Assembly: GCA_003290465.1 (NCBI GenBank)
Contig: CP030759.1
Span: 1,269,144-1,333,143 of the forward strand
From: Candidatus Sumerlaea chitinivorans
GTDB lineage: Bacteria; Sumerlaeota; Sumerlaeia; Sumerlaeales; Sumerlaeaceae
Direction: 5' to 3'
DNA length: 64,000 nt
The position numbers and the translations under genes were made by a program. Below the pieces are notes generated by a model. The model was given only the letters and a program-made list of their open reading frames with translations, was not told the origin of the DNA and ran no database searches. Shown one piece after another: positions 1 through 8,069 of this stretch. Numbering within the stretch: position 1 is the first letter of the stretch; every line of letters begins with the position of its first letter.

Positions 1-1535
1 TTTCTGTCTTTAGGCAACTCGTGCAGACGTTGACGGAGCTCATCGAGCGGAATGTGTATCGAGTTGGGAATTGCTCCCTGTTTGCGCTCACCTGGAGTTC
101 GGACGTCGAGAATGACGGCGGACGAATCCTCGGTCAGTTCGTACCACTGGGCATGGGAGACCAAACCATTGCGGACATTCTGGCCAATCATGCCCGCAAT
201 GTTCACTGGGTCTTTCGCTGATCCGAATGGAGGCGCGTAGGCCAACTCCAGATCTGCAAGATCGTCCACCGTAAGCCCCGCGCGGATCGCTGTCGCAAGA
301 ACATCAATCCGCCGATCGACAGTCTCTTGTCCCACAATCTGTGCACCGAGCACGCGGCCGTTTTCAGGGTCAAAAATGACTTTCATTGAGAGCGGCTTGG
401 CGCCGGGATAATAGCTCGCATGCGAGGCTGGATGAAGATGTATTACTTCGTAGCGACGTCTTAAGCGACGGAGTGTCTTTTCGTTTGCACCAGTGCATGC
501 CGCAACCAACGAGAAGACTCGAAGGATCGCGGTTCCCAGCGTACCCCGGTAGCGCACGTTTCGTCCGAAGATATTGTCAGCAATCATTCGGCCTTGGCGA
601 TTCGCGGGACCCGCGAGCGGAACAACCACAGACTCTCCAGTCACAAAATCGGGCACCTCAACGGCATCGCCTGCGGCCCAGATGTTTGGCACGCTTGTGC
701 GAAGGTATTCGTCCACCACAATGCCCTTGCGCGGCCCAATCTGGACACCCGCCGTTTGCGCTAGGGTGGTGTCTGGGCGGACACCGATCCCAAGAATGAC
801 GATGTCAGCTGGCAGGCGCGTACCACTCTGGAGCACGACGGTGGAGGCGCGGGCATCCTCGCCGGGAGCAGGCTCTTCGAAAGCAACCACCCCGTCGTTG
901 AGGTGCAGGTCCACGTTGTGCCGACGAAGTTCTGCATGAAGGAGCTCAGCCATTTCGGGATCAAGCGGGGCCATAACTTGGGGAAGCGCTTCAGCTATAG
1001 CCACTTCAATTCCTCTGCGATGCAGTTGCTCAGTCACTTCCAACCCGATATAGCCACCGCCAACCACGACGGCGCGCTTGACCGACTTGGCCTGAAGCCA
1101 ATTGGTGATAGCGTCGACATCGGGGATATTGCGAACTACAAAGTGCCCCATCCGTTCGATTCCGGGAATCGGTGGTTTTAAGGGCACAGCCCCCACTGCT
1201 AAGACCAGCTCGTCGTAAGATTCCGCATAGCTTTTCTCATTCGTGCGATCAACGAGCTCGACGACCTTCGCCTTAGGATCGATGCGAACCGCTTCCGTGT
1301 TGACCCGCACATCGAGATTAAACCGAGCACGAAGCTGTTCTGGTGTCTGAACCAGAAGCTTCTCCCGATCCGTTATTTCGCCTCCGATGTAGTAAGGGAG
1401 CCCGCAATTTGCAAAGCTGACGTATGGCCCACGCTCAACAACGATGATCTCTGCGTCCTCCGAAAGCCTGCGGGCGCGGACAGCGCAGCTCATACCAGCT
1501 GCGACGCCCCCAATAATTAGAATCTTTTTGCGCAT
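1..1535 (-). CDS. CoA-disulfide / persulfide reductase with C-terminal rhodanese domain (partial, runs off left edge)
   Basis: FAD-dependent pyridine nucleotide-disulfide oxidoreductase of the CoA-disulfide reductase / NADPH persulfide reductase family. The frame stays open from ATG 1535 to the window edge, about 511 codons with no stop. The N-terminus has the FAD-binding IIGGVAAG (residues 7-14) and the single active-site cysteine in SFANCGLPYY (C44), typical of enzymes using a Cys-SSCoA cycle instead of a CxxC pair. An NAD(P)-binding VVVGGGYIGLE follows near residue 155, then the dimerisation domain, then from about residue 455 a rhodanese domain (ILDVRT) whose catalytic cysteine lies beyond the edge. 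AGAAGGG stands 7 bases before the ATG. It is the last visible gene of the ArsR-rhodanese operon, so reduction of CoA persulfide or polysulfide is a more likely job than plain CoA-disulfide reduction. Confidence 0.9.
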   Translation of the reverse strand, partial: MRKKILIIGGVAAGMSCAVRARRLSEDAEIIVVERGPYVSFANCGLPYYIGGEITDREKLLVQTPEQLRARFNLDVRVNTEAVRIDPKAKVVELVDRTNEKSYAESYDELVLAVGAVPLKPPIPGIERMGHFVVRNIPDVDAITNWLQAKSVKRAVVVGGGYIGLEVTEQLHRRGIEVAIAEALPQVMAPLDPEMAELLHAELRRHNVDLHLNDGVVAFEEPAPGEDARASTVVLQSGTRLPADIVILGIGVRPDTTLAQTAGVQIGPRKGIVVDEYLRTSVPNIWAAGDAVEVPDFVTGESVVVPLAGPANRQGRMIADNIFGRNVRYRGTLGTAILRVFSLVAACTGANEKTLRRLRRRYEVIHLHPASHASYYPGAKPLSMKVIFDPENGRVLGAQIVGQETVDRRIDVLATAIRAGLTVDDLADLELAYAPPFGSAKDPVNIAGMIGQNVRNGLVSHAQWYELTEDSSAVILDVRTPGERKQGAIPNSIHIPLDELRQRLHELPKDR

Positions 1536-1562
1536 GTCGTTTACCCTTCTTGTACCAGCGAC

Positions 1563-2126
1563 TTAGTTGGCTTGCGGTTGACAGCAGGAGACTTGAGGTG
1601 CTGTCCGATTCCACGGCATTCGGGTCAGCATGCTTTCAAGTGGGCATTTCCCGCGGAACCCAGCAACAATCAAACCGCATCCCATAAAAGCCGGAACGAC
1701 GAGAAACGCGGGGTGTATAAACGCCCCGAGAACGGTGCCAAGGAGGATCATTGATCCCACACCCAACCGTACCTGCTGCTCAATGCTGAGCACAGACGTT
1801 TTTTCAACCGGCAAGCCTTCGGCTTCCCACTTCACAATGCCACCTTCGACGACCGCCACATTCTTGAAACCAGCAGCAACGAACGTCTCGGCGGCTCGTT
1901 GGGCACGGACACCCGCCTTGCACAAAATGTAAACGGTCTCGCCCGGCGCGACTTGGTGGCTCTGCATGTATTTGGCCGGATCCAGTTCCTGAAGTGGGAC
2001 ATTCTCTGAGCCCGGCACTCTTACCCTCCTGAACTCAGCTGCGGTCCGTACATCCAGGAGCCGCTTTGCCTGACCTTTGCACATTTTTTCACAAACTACT
2101 TTCGGGCTGAGCACTTCGATGTTCAT
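1563..2126 (-). CDS. YgaP-like membrane rhodanese (sulfurtransferase)
   Basis: Rhodanese domain over roughly residues 5-105 with the active-site loop CKAGVR (persulfide-forming cysteine), then two hydrophobic segments and a cysteine-containing tail as in the YgaP/DUF2892 transmembrane module. It should carry sulfane sulfur at the inner face of the cytoplasmic membrane. The frame can also start at GTG 2138, overlapping the stop of the ArsR gene. I chose ATG 2126 because GGAG lies 11 bases upstream of it, while the GTG sits directly on the ribosome-binding site. It is 8 bases downstream of the ArsR gene and 27 bases upstream of the reductase, so all three are probably co-transcribed. The fold call is firm; the physiological sulfur donor is inferred. 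Confidence 0.88.
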   Translation of the reverse strand: MNIEVLSPKVVCEKMCKGQAKRLLDVRTAAEFRRVRVPGSENVPLQELDPAKYMQSHQVAPGETVYILCKAGVRAQRAAETFVAAGFKNVAVVEGGIVKWEAEGLPVEKTSVLSIEQQVRLGVGSMILLGTVLGAFIHPAFLVVPAFMGCGLIVAGFRGKCPLESMLTRMPWNRTAPQVSCCQPQAN

Positions 2127-2134
2127 AGGACATT

Positions 2135-2518
2135 TCACTCCTTTATTGGTTTACGTTTCGATGAGGAAACTTGCGAGACAAACGGAGAAAGGTTGCGCCC
2201 AATAACCGCTTTCGCCCGCGTGCGCACTTGTCGCGAAACGACGTCACATACCAAGGCACAAATTTGCATCAGATCCGGGTCGCTCAGACGACAAAGCGAT
2301 TGGGTGCCGACGCGCCGAATAGTCACGAACCCATTTCGCTCAAGCACGCTCAGATGCTTCGACACACTGGGTTGTGCGACCCCCAGCTCCTCGCTCAATG
2401 TGCGAACGTTACACTCGCCTTGTTTTAGGCGAATGAGAATACGCAGACGCGTCTCGTCGGCCAGCGCCGCAAAGCGCTCCGCTAATTCGCGAATCAGTAT
2501 GGCTGAATTCTCTTTCAT
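2135..2518 (-). CDS. ArsR-family repressor, probable persulfide sensor (SqrR/BigR-like)
   Basis: 127-residue winged-helix regulator. The recognition helix region reads VAQPSVSKHLSVLERNGF (about 47-64), typical of ArsR/SmtB proteins. Cysteines are at 36, 76, 87 and 91. The ELCVCDL metal box of arsenic sensors is absent, and C87/C91 fall in the C-terminal helix where SqrR/BigR proteins carry one of their two redox cysteines. The genes behind it are a rhodanese and a CoA-persulfide-type reductase, and an ATTC-N8-GAAT palindrome lies just upstream, the arrangement I associate with SqrR targets. The sulfur ligand is therefore an inference from context plus operator; an arsenic or zinc sensor is the alternative. 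Confidence 0.85.
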   Translation of the reverse strand: MKENSAILIRELAERFAALADETRLRILIRLKQGECNVRTLSEELGVAQPSVSKHLSVLERNGFVTIRRVGTQSLCRLSDPDLMQICALVCDVVSRQVRTRAKAVIGRNLSPFVSQVSSSKRKPIKE

Positions 2519-2540
2519 CGCGTCATCGCTCTTTTCTTAT

Positions 2541-2556
2541 ATTCCTATATTGGAAT
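2541..2556. promoter_or_regulatory. Palindromic operator (ATTC-N8-GAAT) over a minus-strand promoter
   Basis: ATTCCTATATTGGAAT is a palindrome matching at 14 of 16 positions, 23 bases upstream of the ArsR start. On the minus strand a TTGCTT box (2567-2572) and TATAGG (2544-2549) are 17 bases apart, so the palindrome covers the -10 element. This is where an autorepressor would bind. Confidence 0.6.
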
Positions 2557-2710
2557 TATTATTCTAAAGCAATTTTGCGTTTGCTGCGAACTCGTCGCGA
2601 AGCTATTGTAAAGGCGGCCCTAAGGCATCTTGTCTGGCTGCAGGCTCTTTCTCCGCAACTGCATCGAACGCCAAGACTTGCCTTTGCGCACTTATCAGGT
2701 GGGAAGTACA

Positions 2711-2787
2711 TGGTGGGCGATACAGGACTCGAACCTGTGACCTTCGGCATGTGAGGCCGACGCTCTAACCAGCTGAGCTAATCGCCC
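2711..2787 (-). tRNA. tRNA-Val (anticodon CAC)
   Basis: Full cloverleaf on the minus strand. The 7-bp acceptor stem is GGGCGAT/ATCGCCC, followed by discriminator A and an encoded CCA (2711-2713). The anticodon loop is CTCACAT between TCGGC and GCCGA, giving CAC. The T-arm has GGTTCGAGTCC. Not obviously part of an operon. Confidence 0.97.
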
Positions 2788-2952
2788 GGCTTTAGGGGCT
2801 GCCGCGATTTTATACTCTTCACCGCAAGGGACTATTCGGATGCTTCACAAGCAACCGAAAAATGTCCCTCGCAATCCTGTTGCACTCCCCTTTTTGCCAC
2901 TTCAGCTACTTTTGTGAACTCTATTGAGGAATCGTTTACGGAGGAACTCTCA

Positions 2953-3954
2953 GTGAAACTTGGGTGCTCTTACTTTGGCAATCGAATACTCAAGCACTAT
3001 CGCGTGGACTTGGAAGAGCTGCGTTCCATGGGATGCACCTACGTCGTTCACACCTATAGCGAAAACGACATGGTGTTTTGCCATCAGGCGGTTGCGGATC
3101 TCATTGGAGCAACGAAAGAGGCTGGCCTCGAAACGTGGATAGATCCGTGGGGCGTTGGAAAAGTTTTTGGGGGTGAGGCCTTCTCGAATTTTGTCATGCA
3201 GAACGTCGACGCGATGCAGGTGCTTAGCGACGGAAAGCCAACAGGTGCAGCTTGCCCCAACCATCCGAAATTTCGCGACTTTATGCACCAGTGGATTGAG
3301 GCGGCGGCAAAGACGGGTGCCGAAGTGGTCATGTGGGACGAACCACACTTTTACATTCCAACTTGGATGGGCGGACGACCCAATACTTGGGGCTGCCGAT
3401 GTGACGTCTGCCAGGACTTGTTTGCAAAAGAATTCGGCTACCCAATGCCAAATGAAGAAACGCAAGACGTAAAGCGCTTCAAGGAGCGTAGCGTCCGCCG
3501 TTTTCTTACCGAGATGGCTGCGGACGTCGCAGGTAAAGGACTCAAGAACGCGTTGTGTGTTCTGCCCCATCGTGATGCCAGTCATGGCACGAGTAACTGG
3601 TCGGAACTGGCCCAGATCGGGAACCTGAGCGTGTTTGGGACTGACCCTTACTGGTATGCGAGTAAAAAACCTGTCGATGAGTACGTAACGCAGGCCTCAC
3701 GCGAGGTCGTGGAAATCTGCAATCAGGTGGGACTCGAAGCCCAAGTGTGGCTTCAGGGATTTGGGATTCCAGCCGGACGCGAAGACGAGCTCTTGCGCGC
3801 AGTGGAAATCATGTGTGAGTGCGGTGTCAGGAACATCGCTGTTTGGGGAATCTATGCGTGCGAGCACCTTTCGTGGATTCGGCCTGCGAACCCGCAGCTG
3901 GCTTGGCAGAAGATCAAAGAAGCCTTCGCGCTTGCGCGTCGCCTCGCTGGCTAA
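2953..3954 (+). CDS. Unrecognised protein, probable TIM-barrel (glycoside-hydrolase-like)
   Basis: I do not recognise a named family. The 333-residue protein has alternating beta strands and helices and acidic or aromatic motifs at predicted strand ends (DPWGVG, MWDEPHFY, FGTDPYWY, WLQGFG, VWGIYA), as in (beta/alpha)8 glycoside-hydrolase-like proteins. WDEPHFY is a plausible acid/base strand end. A cysteine cluster, CRCDVC, lies mid-protein and could bind metal. No signal peptide, so cytoplasmic. The frame extends to GTG 2914, but GGAGG at 2940-2944 sits 8 bases before GTG 2953, so I use the latter. It stands alone, with the L,D-transpeptidase gene about 140 bases downstream. Function unknown. 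Confidence 0.8.
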   Translation: MKLGCSYFGNRILKHYRVDLEELRSMGCTYVVHTYSENDMVFCHQAVADLIGATKEAGLETWIDPWGVGKVFGGEAFSNFVMQNVDAMQVLSDGKPTGAACPNHPKFRDFMHQWIEAAAKTGAEVVMWDEPHFYIPTWMGGRPNTWGCRCDVCQDLFAKEFGYPMPNEETQDVKRFKERSVRRFLTEMAADVAGKGLKNALCVLPHRDASHGTSNWSELAQIGNLSVFGTDPYWYASKKPVDEYVTQASREVVEICNQVGLEAQVWLQGFGIPAGREDELLRAVEIMCECGVRNIAVWGIYACEHLSWIRPANPQLAWQKIKEAFALARRLAG

Positions 3955-4091
3955 ATGCGGCAAAATCACAGCCAGTTGTGCGAATAGAGTTTCCCTTAAA
4001 CTGTCTATGCCTTTGGCGTTTGTCTTTCACGAAAAGCCATTTGATGACCATTGACCATCGGTGAAAGCGGAGGCAACGGAAGCAGACTCAA

Positions 4092-5357
4092 ATGAAAACG
4101 CGGACATGGACGTTGCGGTTGATTTTGCTCACGTGGATGGCGCTGGCGAGCTCGTTGGCACTTGCTCAATCATCCGCGAGATTTGGTGAAACAGAGGTCC
4201 CCGAAGCGGGGAAAACTCCTCCAGCGGGTTTTGGCCTCTTTAAGCTCAAGCAAAATCCGTTTGGGAAGGCAAAGCGGAAGGCCGAACCTTTGACGATGCG
4301 CCAAGGAGAGGCGCAAGCAACCGAGGAAGGCGAGAAGCCCGAAGAGACAAAAGGGCCACAGGTTGACCTGCGCGTAGAGGAGTACATCCCGCCTGACGAA
4401 AAGCCGGGTCCGCGAGCAGCCGTGACGGTGCCGGCGCCAAATGCTCCGCCGGGCTCAGTGTCCGCCGTAAACCGTAAGATCAATTTCCCACGCGATCCGG
4501 ACGACGACGTGGATATCCTCAAGCTTCAGATTTTCTTGGATTATCATGGCTATTCGCCGGGGGAAATTGACGGCAAATGGGGCTACAACACGGGACGGGC
4601 CCTTTACGTCTACCAGATGAACAATGGGCTACTTCCCACCGGCCAACTCGACGATCGCATGCTGGCTCGCCTTGAGCAGTTCCCTGATGGTTACCTCGTT
4701 GAATACACGCTGACAGCCGAAGACGTAAAAGGTCCGTTCTACACAATCCCGCGGGACTATCACCAGATGGCAAAATTGAAGTGGCTCCCCTACGAGAGTC
4801 TCACCGAAAAGATTGCGGAAAAGTTCCATTGCTCGCAAGGGTTGCTGCGCAAACTCAATCCCGGCGTAGACTTAGACCAAGTCCAAGCTGGTGACCGCAT
4901 CTTGGCTCCCAATGTTCTCAATGGGATCGACGAAAAGCGTGGTGAAGTGGCGCTCATCCGGGTTTCCAAACACAACAAATGGACGATGGCATTTGATGCG
5001 CAGGGGCGCTTCATGTTTTACTATCCCTCAACCTTGGGAAGTGAGTACGATCCCCTGCCACTAGGCAACTTCCAGGTGACCTCGGTGACTTTCTATCCGC
5101 CATTCAAATATCAGCCAAAGCTGTTTTGGGACGCAGACCCCAACGAGCCCGAAGAGCTTTTGCCCCCGGGGCCGAATAGTCCGGTGGGGAAAGTATGGAT
5201 CGGGACCTCACGCAAGAGCGTGGGCATTCACGGCACGCCGAACCCCGAGAACATTAGTAGGAATACCTCGCACGGGTGCATTCGACTGACCAACTGGGAT
5301 GCCGAGCAACTTGCCAAACGGGTTAAGCCGGGGACAAAAATCGAATTTGTTGAGTAG
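4092..5357 (+). CDS. Exported L,D-transpeptidase with peptidoglycan-binding and LysM-like domains
   Basis: 421 residues. A signal peptide (about 1-26, ending SLALAQS) is followed by a Pro/Glu/Lys-rich linker, a peptidoglycan-binding-1 domain (about 139-193), a LysM-like segment (about 217-275) and a C-terminal YkuD domain. The catalytic motif is SHGCIRL with C396 as nucleophile and an upstream HG (HGTPNP). Such enzymes make 3-3 peptidoglycan cross-links or attach proteins to peptidoglycan in the periplasm. The YkuD call is firm; which reaction it performs cannot be read. Apparently monocistronic, about 110 bases before the amidase gene. Confidence 0.95.
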   Translation: MKTRTWTLRLILLTWMALASSLALAQSSARFGETEVPEAGKTPPAGFGLFKLKQNPFGKAKRKAEPLTMRQGEAQATEEGEKPEETKGPQVDLRVEEYIPPDEKPGPRAAVTVPAPNAPPGSVSAVNRKINFPRDPDDDVDILKLQIFLDYHGYSPGEIDGKWGYNTGRALYVYQMNNGLLPTGQLDDRMLARLEQFPDGYLVEYTLTAEDVKGPFYTIPRDYHQMAKLKWLPYESLTEKIAEKFHCSQGLLRKLNPGVDLDQVQAGDRILAPNVLNGIDEKRGEVALIRVSKHNKWTMAFDAQGRFMFYYPSTLGSEYDPLPLGNFQVTSVTFYPPFKYQPKLFWDADPNEPEELLPPGPNSPVGKVWIGTSRKSVGIHGTPNPENISRNTSHGCIRLTNWDAEQLAKRVKPGTKIEFVE

Positions 5358-5466
5358 TTGGAGCTGGTTCGCAGTGCACAAAAGTGGCTCGCTCAGGCGA
5401 GTCTCATCCGTTTGGGGCTCGCTCTGAACCTCAGCTCGACGGCACAGAAAGGAAGGCCTCCCTAAG

Positions 5467-6348
5467 ATGAAAAATCAGTGTGTTCGCGTTGCAGTTGTGC
5501 AAATGCGCTGCTCGGCAGACGTCGAGCAGAACCTGGGGAAAGCGTGTGATGCTATACGCACCGCCGCGCAAAATGGGGCACACATCGTGTGTCTGCCAGA
5601 ACTCTACCGTTCCCTTTATTTTTGCCAAAGCGAGGATCATGCGAACTTTTCGTTTGCTGAGCCGGTTACGGGCGTTTCTTACGAGACGCTGTCACCCCTT
5701 GCTCGCGATTTGGGCGTGGTGATCATTGTGCCGATCTTCGAGCGTCGTGCCGCGGGCTTGTATCACAACTCTGCCTTCGTGCTGGACGCCGACGGTTCTT
5801 TGGCGGGTCTTTATCGCAAAATGCACATCCCGGATGATCCTCTTTATTACGAGAAGTTTTATTTTACACCGGGGGATACTGGCTTCCGCGCTTTTGAGAC
5901 GCGCTACGCCAAAATCGCCCCGCTGATTTGCTGGGATCAATGGTACCCCGAAGCTGCGCGTTTGGCGACTCTCGCAGGCGCGCAGCTCTTGGTCTATCCG
6001 ACCGCGATCGGTTGGCATCCCAGCGAAAAAGCTGAATTCGGTGCTCGCCAACACGATGCGTGGCAAACCATCCAGCGAGGGCACGCGATCGCGAATGGTG
6101 TGTTCGTGGCGGTTGCAAACCGCGTAGGACACGAAGGCCCTTCCGACGGTGGCATCGAATTCTGGGGAGGATCGTTTATTTGCGGTCCATTCGGAGAGAT
6201 GCTCGCGAAAGCCTCCCATGATCAGGAGGAGATTCTTTACGCCGACTGTGATCTAAGCTATTTGGAAGAGGTTCGTCAGCACTGGCCATTTTTGCGTGAC
6301 CGCCGGATTGACGCCTACGACAAAATCACTTCTCGCTTTTGCGATTAA
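5467..6348 (+). CDS. aguB: N-carbamoylputrescine amidase (nitrilase superfamily)
   Basis: 293 residues, the normal length. The Glu-Lys-Cys triad is visible as E45 (PELYRSLYF), K118 (YRKMHIPDD) and C155 (ICWDQWYPE). The stretch from YRKMHIPDD through YYEKFYFTPGD is characteristic of N-carbamoylputrescine amidases within the C-N hydrolase superfamily. The reaction is N-carbamoylputrescine to putrescine, CO2 and ammonia in the agmatine route to polyamines. The usual partner, agmatine deiminase (aguA), is not next to it and is not in this window. A purine-rich AAGGAAGG precedes the ATG. It converges on the livF gene with a 28-base gap. Confidence 0.93.
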   Translation: MKNQCVRVAVVQMRCSADVEQNLGKACDAIRTAAQNGAHIVCLPELYRSLYFCQSEDHANFSFAEPVTGVSYETLSPLARDLGVVIIVPIFERRAAGLYHNSAFVLDADGSLAGLYRKMHIPDDPLYYEKFYFTPGDTGFRAFETRYAKIAPLICWDQWYPEAARLATLAGAQLLVYPTAIGWHPSEKAEFGARQHDAWQTIQRGHAIANGVFVAVANRVGHEGPSDGGIEFWGGSFICGPFGEMLAKASHDQEEILYADCDLSYLEEVRQHWPFLRDRRIDAYDKITSRFCD

Positions 6349-6376
6349 AGAATTTCCATTGCTGGCTCCTCAGCAC

Positions 6377-7096
6377 TTACGCTTCGCCGAGATAGAGCTT
6401 TTTGACCATGTCGTTTGCCAGCAACTCGGCCCCAGTCCCTGACAGAGTAATTTCTCCCGTCGCAATTACATAGCCACGATGCGCGATGGTCAGGGCCATG
6501 TGGGCGTTTTGCTCCACGAGGAGGACAGTAGTTCCTCGTCGGTTGATTTCTTGGATAATCTCGAAAATTTGGCCAACGAGCTTCGGTGCCAGGCCGAGCG
6601 AAGGTTCATCAAGCAAGAGGATCTGCGGGCGTGACATCAATCCGCGCGCGATTGCACACATCTGTTGCTCACCCCCCGAGAGGCTTCCCGCACGCTGGTT
6701 TGCGCGTTGGCGCAGAATGGGAAATAGCTGGTACATTTCCTCCATGTCCGCTCGAATGGCTTCGCTGTCAGTTCTCAAAAACGCGCCCATCTCAAGGTTT
6801 TCGCGGACCGTAAGCTCGGGAAAAAGTCGACGTCCTTCCGGCACATGGGCAATTCCTAATCGGGCAATGTCTGGGGTGTCCATTCTGCTAATGTCGCTTC
6901 CATCGAAAAGGATTGTTCCCCGTCGCACCCGCACCACACCACAGATGGTGTTGAGGGTCGTTGTTTTGCCAGCGCCGTTGGACCCGATAAGAGTCACGAT
7001 CTCGCCACGGTGCACCTCCATACTTATGCCTTTCAGGATCCGAAGCGCACCGTAACCAGATTCAACATTTGCGAGGGATAGGACGGGCACAGTCAT
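6377..7096 (-). CDS. livF: Branched-chain amino acid ABC transporter ATPase, LivF type
   Basis: 239-residue ATPase with Walker A (GSNGAGKTT), Q-loop region, ABC signature (SLSGGEQQ), Walker B (ILLLDEPSLGL) and a switch histidine. The C-terminal half (VGQIFEII, TTVLLVEQNA, LYLGEA) is that of LivF, the second ATPase of HAAT transporters. The frame could start at TTG 7102, but ATG 7096 forms an ATGA overlap with the livG stop, a standard coupled arrangement. Permeases (LivH, LivM) and a binding protein are not in the window, so the substrate (branched-chain amino acid, amide or urea) is not fixed. Confidence 0.9.
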   Translation of the reverse strand: MTVPVLSLANVESGYGALRILKGISMEVHRGEIVTLIGSNGAGKTTTLNTICGVVRVRRGTILFDGSDISRMDTPDIARLGIAHVPEGRRLFPELTVRENLEMGAFLRTDSEAIRADMEEMYQLFPILRQRANQRAGSLSGGEQQMCAIARGLMSRPQILLLDEPSLGLAPKLVGQIFEIIQEINRRGTTVLLVEQNAHMALTIAHRGYVIATGEITLSGTGAELLANDMVKKLYLGEA

Positions 7097-7956
7097 TCGC
7101 AAGCGCCTCCCCCGGCGTGTGCCACTGCAACCGTTTCCCCCAAGTATGCTTCAATAACTTTCGGATGGTTCTGGATCTCCGCTGGTTTCCCGCTGGCAAT
7201 CAGCATCCCTTCGTCCAAAACATAAATCCAATCTGAAATGCTCATGACCACGCGCATATCATGCTCGATGAGAAAAACGGTGATCCCACGTTCGAGGATT
7301 TTGCGCAAGAGCTCCATGAGCTCCTGCGATTCGGTCGGATTCATCCCCGCAGCTGGTTCGTCGAGAAGAAGAAGGGACGGACCGGTTGCTAATGCACGGG
7401 CAATTTCCAGCCGGCGCTGCAGTCCATAGGGCAAGCTTCCGGCCAGTTCCTCCGCTCGGCCAGCCAGTCCGCAAAACTCGAGGAATCGAAGGGCAGCACT
7501 TTCCGCCTCTCGCTCTTCGCGCCGTGCCGACGGCGGCCTGAGTATGGCTCCCCATAACCCGGACTTCATACGCGGGTGAAGGCCAATTTTGACATTTTCA
7601 AGGGCGGTGAGATTGCTAAAAAGACGAATATTTTGAAAAGTTCGCGCAATGCCGAGGGAGGCTATCTGATCGGGGCGCAGCCGCTCAATTCGGTGCGGCT
7701 GATTGTCACGAGCCCAGAAGACAATCTTGCCAGCATCTGGAGGAATGCAGCCGGTGAGGGCGTTGAAAAGCGTGGTCTTGCCGGCGCCATTCGGACCAAT
7801 TAAACTGGTGATCCAACCGCGAATCAGACGAATGGATGCGCCTTGGACCGCGTGTACACCGCCAAATGATTTTTCGACGTCAACCGCTTCCAGAATCGCG
7901 TCTCCGGCGGGTAAACGAAGTTCTGGATCCTGCTGTCTTGCGTCTTGTTGAATCAT
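7093..7956 (-). CDS. livG: Branched-chain amino acid ABC transporter ATPase, LivG type
   Basis: 287 residues. Walker A is GPNGAGKTT, followed by ARTFQNIRLF (typical LivG Q-loop), a SLPYGLQRRLEIARAL signature and LLLLDEPAAGMNP as Walker B. The C-terminus carries the LivG-type extension (KVIEAYLGE). It precedes and overlaps livF by 4 bases, so the two ATPases are made together. GAGGTG lies just before the ATG. The permease genes normally upstream are missing; the gene upstream on this strand is htrA, 113 bases away. Role in amino acid or amide uptake follows from family only. Confidence 0.9.
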   Translation of the reverse strand: MIQQDARQQDPELRLPAGDAILEAVDVEKSFGGVHAVQGASIRLIRGWITSLIGPNGAGKTTLFNALTGCIPPDAGKIVFWARDNQPHRIERLRPDQIASLGIARTFQNIRLFSNLTALENVKIGLHPRMKSGLWGAILRPPSARREEREAESAALRFLEFCGLAGRAEELAGSLPYGLQRRLEIARALATGPSLLLLDEPAAGMNPTESQELMELLRKILERGITVFLIEHDMRVVMSISDWIYVLDEGMLIASGKPAEIQNHPKVIEAYLGETVAVAHAGGGACE

Positions 7957-8069
7957 TTACACCTCAATCCACATTCACCGGACAATTGTTACAGAGGAAA
8001 GACTCTCACCATGTGTCTGTTCCCCCTATTCCAAGACGAGCCAGGATTGCAACTCTTCACTTTGTGAGT

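Noticed and set aside
1-1535. Short plus-strand frames at 21-1181
   Set aside because: They are shadows of the oxidoreductase that reads through on the minus strand without a stop up to the window edge.
2950-3585. 211-codon minus-strand frame
   Set aside because: Antisense to the barrel-like gene, which has a strong ribosome-binding site and coherent protein pattern.
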